Shown: positions 58,724 through 64,000 of the stretch, in pieces
Layout of the letters: every line of letters starts with the position of its first letter
Position numbering within the stretch: the first letter of the stretch is position 1
Position numbers and translations under genes: made by a program
Source: CAYXEN01 sp964464035
Lineage (GTDB): Bacteria; Krumholzibacteriota; Krumholzibacteriia; WVZY01
Reading direction: 5' to 3'
DNA length: 64,000 nucleotides
Assembly (NCBI GenBank): GCA_964464035.1
Contig: CAYXEN010000006.1
Coordinates: 1 to 64,000 of the forward strand
The notes under the pieces: model-generated
The model's database searches: none
Told to the model about the DNA's origin: nothing
What the model saw: only the letters and a program-made list of their open reading frames with translations

Positions 58724-60271
58724 ATGCAGCCAAGGATTCTTTGGGTCGACGACGAAATAGAACTCCTCAAGTCCCATGTCATCTTCCTGGCCGGCAAGGG
58801 ATACGACGTGAAGACCGCCTCCAACGGCGAAGACGCCCTTGCCATGGTCAAGAAGGAAAGATTCGATCTGATTCTCCTCGATGAATCCATGCCGGGAAAG
58901 AGCGGCCTCGAAACGCTCGACGAACTCAACGCCATAGAGCCGATGCTTCCCGTAATAATGATAACGAAGAACGAAGAAGAGAGCCTGATGGAAGACGCCA
59001 TCGGCAAGAAGATAAGCGACTACCTGCTCAAGCCCGTCAATCCCCTTCAGATATACTCGGCCTGCAAGCGCCTGCTAGAATCGGACAAGATCCGCGAGCG
59101 CAAGTTTTCCGAGGATTATATAAGGGAATTCAATTCATTCGACGACCTCGTGCACGATGGCACCTGGGAAAGCTGGCTCAAGCTCCACCGCAGGTTCTCG
59201 GAGTGGGACCTCGAATTCGATCGCTTCCGCGAAACGGGGCTCGAGACCATGCACGACGAACAGAAGAGCACGGCCAACTATCATTTCGGGCGCTTCCTCG
59301 AGAAGCAGTACCCCGAGTGGATAAACTCCCGGGAACGGCCTCGCATGAGCGTGGATGTTTTCGAGCAGTACGTGTTCCCCCACATGAAGTCGCAAGGAAG
59401 CGTCTTTTTCATCGTCATCGATTGCGTGCGCCTCGACCAGTGGATGATCATAGAAGAACTTCTCAAGGATGAATTCGAGATCGAGAAGAATTACTACCTG
59501 TCCATTCTTCCCACGGCCACTCCTTATTCGCGCAACGCGATCTTCAGCGGGCTCTTTCCGGACGAGATCAGCAGGAAGTATCCCGAGAAGTGGCTGGAAA
59601 GAAGCAAGGACGAGATGAGCAAGAACCGATACGAAGAATTCTTCCTCGCCGAGCAGATCAAGCGGCTCGGGGGGGATGCATCGAGAACCAAGTACTTCAA
59701 GGTCTACACGGTCCAGGAGTCCAACGAGCTTCGCAAGAAGGTACCCGCGCTCGCGTCGCTGCCTTTCGCCGCTTTCGTTTTCAACTTCGTGGACATCCTC
59801 GCCCACGGGAGGAACCAATCCGAGATCCTGCAGGAGATAGCGCCCGACGAATCGGCGTTCAGGTCCCTCATGCGCTCCTGGTTCAGCCACTCCACGTTGC
59901 TCGCCCTTTTGAGGGAGATCGCAAAGAAGAACGCCAGGGTGATAATGACCACCGATCACGGCTCGATAATCGGACGCAAATCGTGCCTGGTCCACGGCAG
60001 GAGGGATACGTCGACGAATCTCCGCTACAAGTTCGGCGACAACCTCAATTGCGACGCCAAGCAGGCCATAATCACGAGGAATCCGGCGGATTTCCGCCTT
60101 CCCTCGGAATCGAAGACCAAGACTTACGTTTTCGCCAAGGAATATTATTACTTCGTCTACCCGACCAATTTCCGGGACTACGAAAGACAATACCTGGGGA
60201 GTTTCCAGCACGGCGGCGCGTCGCTCGAAGAGATGATCCTCCCCTGCCTCAGCCTGACCCCCAAGACCTGA
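58724..60271 (+). CDS. porX: PorX-like response regulator with PglZ domain
   Basis: A 515-residue regulator. Residues 1-120 form a receiver domain with W-V-D-D-E, phosphoacceptor D53 (L-L-D-E-S-M-P) and K in L-L-K-P-V. A helical linker (about 120-200) is followed by a PglZ/alkaline-phosphatase-fold domain (about 200-510) with F-I-V-I-D-C-V-R-L-D-Q-W, T-P-Y-S-R-N, T-T-D-H-G-S and S-F-Q-H-G-G, matching metal-ligand positions. This is the PorX architecture of Bacteroidota, where it controls type IX secretion with SigP and PorY and hydrolyses oligonucleotides. The ATG at 58724 has GGAAGG eight bases upstream; in-frame starts upstream are poorly supported. Confidence 0.88.
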   Translation: MQPRILWVDDEIELLKSHVIFLAGKGYDVKTASNGEDALAMVKKERFDLILLDESMPGKSGLETLDELNAIEPMLPVIMITKNEEESLMEDAIGKKISDYLLKPVNPLQIYSACKRLLESDKIRERKFSEDYIREFNSFDDLVHDGTWESWLKLHRRFSEWDLEFDRFRETGLETMHDEQKSTANYHFGRFLEKQYPEWINSRERPRMSVDVFEQYVFPHMKSQGSVFFIVIDCVRLDQWMIIEELLKDEFEIEKNYYLSILPTATPYSRNAIFSGLFPDEISRKYPEKWLERSKDEMSKNRYEEFFLAEQIKRLGGDASRTKYFKVYTVQESNELRKKVPALASLPFAAFVFNFVDILAHGRNQSEILQEIAPDESAFRSLMRSWFSHSTLLALLREIAKKNARVIMTTDHGSIIGRKSCLVHGRRDTSTNLRYKFGDNLNCDAKQAIITRNPADFRLPSESKTKTYVFAKEYYYFVYPTNFRDYERQYLGSFQHGGASLEEMILPCLSLTPKT

Positions 60272-60274
60272 GCC

Positions 60275-60712
60275 ATGGCTTCCTGGAAGGAAAAGCATTA
60301 CCGGAGTTCGTCCGAGGAAGAAACTTTCTTCCTGGGCAAGGTGCTCGGCGAGTCCATTTCGCAGGGAAGATGCATATCCCTGGTCGGGCCGCTGGGGGCG
60401 GGCAAGACGGTGCTCGCCCGCGGGATCTGCCGCGGCCTCGGCGTGGAGGAAGAGATCCTGAGTCCGACTTTCGTTCTCTGCGAGGAATTCGCGGGCAAGC
60501 TCCCGGTCCTCCACGTCGACCTGTATCGCCTCGAGCACGAGCGAGAGCTGGAAGCTCTGGGCATATTCGACAGGATAGGCACCGAGTGCGTCGTCATCGT
60601 CGAATGGGGCGACCGGTCGGATCGGCTGACGAGCGCGGCGGACATGATCGTCGAGCTTCGCATGGGGGGAGAAAGCGGCCGGGACCTCACAGTGAGAGAG
60701 AGAATCGAATGA
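60275..60712 (+). CDS. tsaE: tRNA threonylcarbamoyladenosine biosynthesis ATPase TsaE
   Basis: A 145-residue P-loop ATPase that supports TsaB/TsaD in making t6A37. It has G-P-L-G-A-G-K-T near residue 43, S-P-T-F near 66, the H-V-D-L-Y-R-L motif with Walker-B-like Asp near 80, and the E-W motif in V-I-V-E-W-G-D near 109. Its stop overlaps the tsaB start as ATGA. TsaD is not in the window. Confidence 0.93.
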   Translation: MASWKEKHYRSSSEEETFFLGKVLGESISQGRCISLVGPLGAGKTVLARGICRGLGVEEEILSPTFVLCEEFAGKLPVLHVDLYRLEHERELEALGIFDRIGTECVVIVEWGDRSDRLTSAADMIVELRMGGESGRDLTVRERIE

Positions 60713-61437
60713 ACGTACTGGCGTTGGATACGTCGCATCGAACGGGAAGTATCTCGCTTCGCAAGGCGGACGGATCGGTGCTGACCGGGAAGTTCGGCCC
60801 CGCCGAGATGCACCTGAAAGAGATAGGGCGGGTGACGCAGGAGATCCTCGCCGAAGCATCGATGTCGCTTCGCGGGATCGACCTGCTCGCGCTCGTGAAG
60901 GGACCGGGCAGCTTCACCGGGCTGAGGATCGGGATGGCCTTCGCCAAGGGGATTCATGCATCGCTGGGAGTGAGGATCGTGACCATGGATACACTCGAAC
61001 TTCTGGCGACGCCGCTCTCGGCGCCGGGTGTGGTGGTTGCGCCCATGATCGATGCCAAGAGGAACGAGGTATACGCGGCCGCCTTCATCGCTTCCGAGGA
61101 TGATGGTTCCGGGATGAGGCGTGTGGTGGAGCCGCTGGCCGTGGAGCCGGGGAAGTTCCTGGACGTCCTCGAGCGCTCGCTTCCCGCGGGAACGCGAAAG
61201 ACGGTGTTCGTCGGCTCAGGCGCAGCGAAGTACGGGGAGATGCTCGCGGCCCTGCCGGGCGATCGTTTCGAAACGGCTCCGGAGATCAGTCACGAACCGT
61301 CCACCGAGGCGCTTGCCTCCTCCGCCCCGGCTCTCGAGCCGTTGCCGGACGAGGAGATCCCCGCCTTGGAGCCTTTCTACATACGCGCGAGCGACGCGGA
61401 GCTCAAGAGACTAAGAGAGGTGAGGGCGGATGGCTGA
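60709..61437 (+). CDS. tsaB: tRNA threonylcarbamoyladenosine biosynthesis protein TsaB
   Basis: A 242-residue ASKHA-fold scaffold of the t6A complex. It has the N-terminal L-A-L-D-T-S-H near residue 4, the K-G-P-G-S-F-T-G-L-R-I-G block near residue 64, and a C-terminal region lacking the metal site of TsaD. The upstream reading frame is open across tsaE and much of porX, but those genes are clear in other frames. ATG overlaps tsaE, and its 3' end overlaps rimI by 8 bases. Confidence 0.93.
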   Translation: MNVLALDTSHRTGSISLRKADGSVLTGKFGPAEMHLKEIGRVTQEILAEASMSLRGIDLLALVKGPGSFTGLRIGMAFAKGIHASLGVRIVTMDTLELLATPLSAPGVVVAPMIDAKRNEVYAAAFIASEDDGSGMRRVVEPLAVEPGKFLDVLERSLPAGTRKTVFVGSGAAKYGEMLAALPGDRFETAPEISHEPSTEALASSAPALEPLPDEEIPALEPFYIRASDAELKRLREVRADG

Positions 61438-61924
61438 GATCACGATCGATCACATGCGCGTCGAGCACCTCCCCGAGATAATCGAGATCGAGAAGAAGGT
61501 CTTCCCGTCGCCCTGGAGCGAGGACGTATTTCTCCAGGAACTCCACTCGATAAGCGTGTCCAGGTCCTTCGTCGCGCTCCTGGACGGTCGCGTGGTCGGA
61601 TACGAGATAGCATGGTTCGTCGAGGAGGAGATCCATCTCGTGAACATAGCGGTCGCTCCGGACGTGCAGAAGCAGGGGATCGGGTCGAGGCTTCTCGAAC
61701 ACCTCATCGAAACGGGCATGGAGGAGGGAAGGAAGCTCATAACCCTCGAAGTCAGGGTGAGCAACGTCGGCGCCCAGGCGCTCTACCGTTCTTTCTTTTT
61801 CGAGACCGTGGGGATAAGGGAGAGATACTACTCCGACGACAAGGAGGACGCCGTTCTGATGGCCCTGGATCTGGAGCAATACCGGATGCAGAGGGGGAAG
61901 AAAAAATGGAAGGGACCGGCATGA
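61430..61924 (+). CDS. rimI: Ribosomal protein S18 alanine N-acetyltransferase RimI
   Basis: A 164-residue GNAT-family acetyltransferase that acetylates the N-terminal alanine of S18. It has F-P-S-P-W near the N-terminus, the A-V-A-P-x-x-Q-x-x-G-I-G-S acetyl-CoA loop near residue 75, the L-E-V-R segment, and N-x-x-A-x-x-L-Y near 108. The alternative is another GNAT. The tsaB/rimI adjacency is common in bacteria, which supports the call. Confidence 0.9.
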   Translation: MAEITIDHMRVEHLPEIIEIEKKVFPSPWSEDVFLQELHSISVSRSFVALLDGRVVGYEIAWFVEEEIHLVNIAVAPDVQKQGIGSRLLEHLIETGMEEGRKLITLEVRVSNVGAQALYRSFFFETVGIRERYYSDDKEDAVLMALDLEQYRMQRGKKKWKGPA

Positions 61925-62727
61925 CCGGCCCGGGACCGCGGAGCGGAGGGCTGCCTGGCGTGATGTTGGGAAGCGGGTTGGGTGACGTCTGTGCGGGGTA
62001 CCCGGTGGAGGAAGCGATCGGATTCGAAGCCATGGACGGAGTGGGCGCGAGCGACGTGGCCGGGCACGAGGGCGAAGTCAGGAGATGTATCGTCGGCGGC
62101 AAACCCTGTGTATTCGTCCTCGGCAGAAGGCATTTCTATGAGGGCGATGTCGGCGCGGTAGAAGCATTGATGGAATTTCTCGTGGGATGGGGCGTCGATA
62201 GTCTGCTTCTCACTTCCGCCGCGGGAAGCCTGGCGCGGGACCTGAATCCAGGGGAGCTGATGATGGTGACCGACGTGGTGGATCTCCAGTTTCGCCCGCC
62301 GACCGGCGTGAAGCCCCCGGCGGCGTCGCAAGCCCGGGAAGATTCCGTCCTGAGGGAGAGAGGGACGGCTTCGGCGGGAATGGGGAAGGATCTGGCTCGG
62401 CTCGTCGCCGCGGCGGCGAAGAGGGCGGGCGTGGATCTCAAGCGCGGAGTGATCGGATGCACTTCCGGGCCCGCTTACGAGACCCGGGCCGAGGTGGAAT
62501 TGCTCTCGCGCCTGGGAATCGACGCGGTGACGATGTCCGCCGCTCCCGAGATGGATATCGCCCGAAGGCATGGAATCTCGGCCTCTTCGCTTGCTTTGAT
62601 AACGAATCTTGCAACCGGGATTTCGCCGGTGAGGCTCGATCACGCCGAAGTGCTGGAAACGGCCTGCGAGGGAGTCGGCGAGATCAGGCGGATCGTGGAG
62701 CAACTCGTTGACATCATTTACACTTGA
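61921..62727 (+). CDS. Purine nucleoside phosphorylase
   Basis: A 268-residue trimeric-type phosphorylase that splits purine nucleosides with phosphate. It has L-G-S-G-L-G, G-R-R-H-F-Y-E-G (usual G-R-x-H-x-Y-E-G with an Arg-His-Phe change), L-L-T-S-A-A-G-S, S-G-P-A-Y-E-T-R-A-E, and A-L-I-T-N-L. The D-A-V-T-M-S motif carries the Met-Ser expected of the family. The ATG overlaps the rimI stop (ATGA). An ATG at 61906 has a stronger GGGGGAAG site and would add five residues, so the start is not certain. Confidence 0.88.
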   Translation: MTGPGPRSGGLPGVMLGSGLGDVCAGYPVEEAIGFEAMDGVGASDVAGHEGEVRRCIVGGKPCVFVLGRRHFYEGDVGAVEALMEFLVGWGVDSLLLTSAAGSLARDLNPGELMMVTDVVDLQFRPPTGVKPPAASQAREDSVLRERGTASAGMGKDLARLVAAAAKRAGVDLKRGVIGCTSGPAYETRAEVELLSRLGIDAVTMSAAPEMDIARRHGISASSLALITNLATGISPVRLDHAEVLETACEGVGEIRRIVEQLVDIIYT

Positions 62728-62760
62728 AGGAATACGGGCCTGGATTCGATGATTTTCAGG

Positions 62761-62789
62761 TTGTGCGGAACAAGGTGAGGCAGTATAGT
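62761..62789 (+). promoter_or_regulatory. Promoter for accD-folC
   Basis: TTGTGC (62761-62766) and TATAGT (62784-62789) are separated by exactly 17 bases. The accD start lies about 65 bases downstream of the predicted transcription start. Confidence 0.5.
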
Positions 62790-62860
62790 TCAGCAAGCGA
62801 TTTCCTGGCATAAAAGTCATTGTTCTCGGGAATCGACCGTTCCGAGGCGGGGTGAGCAAC

Positions 62861-63760
62861 GTGTCCTGGTTCAAGAAAGCGAAAAAAACCCTTTCCGCCA
62901 GTCGCAAGAAGCCGTTGCCCGACGGCTTGTGGAAGAAGTGCGACTATTGCTCGGAGATTCTCTATGTGAAGGAGCTGGAGAAGAACCTCCGGGTGTGCTC
63001 GAAGTGCGGGTATCACTTTTTCCTCTCCACCGACGAGTATATCGAGATTCTCACCGATCCGCGTTCGTTCCGGGAGACGCACACAGGCTTGCTCTCGGGC
63101 GATCCGCTGCAATTCAAGGATCTCAAGAAGTACTCGGACCGGCTCCGCGACAACATGAAGAAATCGGGAAGGGAGGAAGCCGTCGTGACCGGCTTCGCGA
63201 AGATAGGGGGGCGAGAGTTCGTCCTGGCCGTGCTCGACTTTTCCTTCCTGGGGGGGAGCATGGGGTCGGTCGTGGGAGAGAAGATAAGTCGCGCGATCCG
63301 GGATGCGACGAGGAAGAGGATCCCGCTGGTGATCGTATCCCGCTCGGGCGGGGCGCGCATGCAGGAATCCATATTTTCCCTCATGCAGATGGCCAAGACC
63401 TGCGCCATGCTCTCCGAGATGTCGGAGGAGAAGGTCCCGTACATATCGATCCTGACCAACCCGACGACCGGCGGAGTCACGGCGAGTTTCGCAAGCCTCG
63501 GCGATGTCATAATGGCCGAACCCAAGGCTCTCATCGGGTTCGCCGGCCCCAGAGTGATAAAGCAGACGATAGGCCAGGATCTGCCCGAAGGTTTTCAGCG
63601 AAGCGAGTTTCTCCTCGAACACGGCATGATCGACATGGTCGTCCCCCGCACCAAGCTGAGGGAAAGCCTGGAGGATGTTCTCGATATACTATGCGCGGAA
63701 GTGGTCTCCCAATCCCTGGGGGCGGAGGATAATGAAGAGGAGTCCCCGGCCGTTTCCTGA
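62861..63760 (+). CDS. accD: Acetyl-CoA carboxylase carboxyltransferase subunit beta
   Basis: Transfers carboxyl from carboxybiotin to acetyl-CoA in fatty-acid synthesis. The 299-residue protein starts M-S-W-F-K-K and has a four-cysteine zinc ribbon at about residues 27-50 (C-D-Y-C...C-S-K-C), then the carboxyltransferase core with G-G-S-M-G-S-V-V-G, S-G-G-A-R-M-Q-E and N-P-T-T-G-G-V. GTG at 62861 is chosen because GGGGTG lies upstream and the family starts M-S-W; an in-frame GTG at 62852 adds three residues. AccA is not in this window. Confidence 0.95.
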   Translation: MSWFKKAKKTLSASRKKPLPDGLWKKCDYCSEILYVKELEKNLRVCSKCGYHFFLSTDEYIEILTDPRSFRETHTGLLSGDPLQFKDLKKYSDRLRDNMKKSGREEAVVTGFAKIGGREFVLAVLDFSFLGGSMGSVVGEKISRAIRDATRKRIPLVIVSRSGGARMQESIFSLMQMAKTCAMLSEMSEEKVPYISILTNPTTGGVTASFASLGDVIMAEPKALIGFAGPRVIKQTIGQDLPEGFQRSEFLLEHGMIDMVVPRTKLRESLEDVLDILCAEVVSQSLGAEDNEEESPAVS

Positions 63761-64000
63761 TGAGCCTTCTCCATACCCGCCCAATCTGTCATTCCTTCTG
63801 AATCTCTCCCCGTCGGTGATGACGTTGGGCCTAGCCAACATCAAGCGCCTGCTCGGCGCCGTGGGCGATCCCCATGAAAGATTCAAGAGCATTCTCGTCG
63901 CCGGCACGAACGGCAAGGGAACCGTGACCGCCTGCCTCGCCGCCCTGCTCGATGCGGCCGGCCACAGGACGGGAAGATTCATCTCGCCCCACGTCTATGA
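63732..64000 (+). CDS. folC: Bifunctional folylpolyglutamate/dihydrofolate synthase, 3'-truncated
   Basis: The frame is open to the window edge, so only about 89 residues are seen. It has a proline-rich N-terminus, L-G-L-A-N-I-K-R-L-L-G-A-V-G-D-P near 35, and the P-loop A-G-T-N-G-K-G-T near 60, then F-I-S-P-H-V-Y. These are the start of the FolC fold, which adds glutamate to folates. The ATG overlaps the end of accD by 29 bases and has GGAGG just three bases upstream, so the true start may be a later in-frame codon. Confidence 0.85.
   Translation, partial: MKRSPRPFPDEPSPYPPNLSFLLNLSPSVMTLGLANIKRLLGAVGDPHERFKSILVAGTNGKGTVTACLAALLDAAGHRTGRFISPHVY

Noticed and set aside
59590..60708. An N-terminal extension of tsaB reaching back into porX
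   Set aside because: The frame is open, but porX and tsaE are clear in other frames and the tsaB homology begins at 60709, overlapping tsaE as ATGA.
59135..60859. A 574-codon open frame on the minus strand across porX and tsaE
   Set aside because: It lies antisense to well-supported genes and has no family motif or ribosome-binding site; it reflects codon bias.
1..64000. Insertion sequences, phage genes or CRISPR arrays
   Set aside because: No transposase, integrase or phage protein was recognised among the coding regions, and no regularly spaced direct repeats were seen in the intergenic DNA.

Overview
This 64 kb window is chromosomal, G+C-rich, densely packed bacterial DNA. I count 55 protein-coding genes, two of them cut by the window edges. 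There is no rRNA, tRNA, insertion sequence, phage module or CRISPR array that I can recognise. Start and stop codons overlap in many places (ATGA junctions or 8-29 bp overlaps), GTG and TTG starts are common, and several promoters close to the TTGACA/TATAAT consensus can be read. A PorX-type response regulator (receiver plus PglZ domain), a large receiver/PEP-binding fusion, a PyrR-controlled pyr operon, an S9 peptidase and many lipoprotein/TPR genes suggest a Gram-negative bacterium of the FCB group or a related candidate phylum. That placement is inference; there is no rRNA to settle it.

Layout. 1-4788: rsmI (partial), a CDP-alcohol phosphatidyltransferase, tmk on the minus strand, and a C-terminal processing protease followed by an MtnX-like phosphatase. 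4853-6168 (minus): an alpha/beta hydrolase and a small membrane protein. 6251-11817: one operon, dusB-larB-larC-LysM/TPR lipoprotein-tandem ECF-type ATPase, with a promoter that predicts a leaderless dusB mRNA. 11749-16675: an S9 peptidase fused to a formylglycine-generating-enzyme-like domain, a DUF2061 protein and a GT-C glycosyltransferase. 17050-24238: gdhA behind a terminator-like leader, the receiver/PEP-binding protein, a thiolase, pgeF and a cupin. 24279-29668: gamma-glutamyltransferase, a methyltransferase, a zinc-ribbon protein, LemA and an HtpX-like protease. 30030-32970: a KamA-family radical SAM enzyme and bifunctional ftcD. 32965-38326 (minus): a large hybrid histidine kinase, an M29-like aminopeptidase and an HExxH protein.

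38585-46847 is the pyrimidine operon: promoter, PyrR attenuator, pyrR-pyrB-pyrC-TPR lipoprotein-pyrK-pyrD-pyrF-anion permease. 46858-54933 is a nucleotide-sugar and polysaccharide block: gmd, rmd, ugd, rfbB, wecB, a flippase and a WecA-type initiating transferase. It contains no ordinary glycosyltransferase. 55023-64000 holds a degenerate HemC-like protein, serS, a histidine kinase next to a PorX-like regulator, tsaE-tsaB-rimI-PNP, and accD-folC (partial).

Most genes are housekeeping. The points most worth pursuing are: the HemC-like protein that lost both its catalytic Asp and its cofactor Cys; the kinase/PorX pair; the S9-FGE fusion; the receiver/PEP-binding fusion without a phosphohistidine domain; the short leader ORF inside a terminator hairpin before gdhA; the Lar genes beside a lone ECF ATPase; and a thymidylate kinase whose P-loop lysine is threonine.
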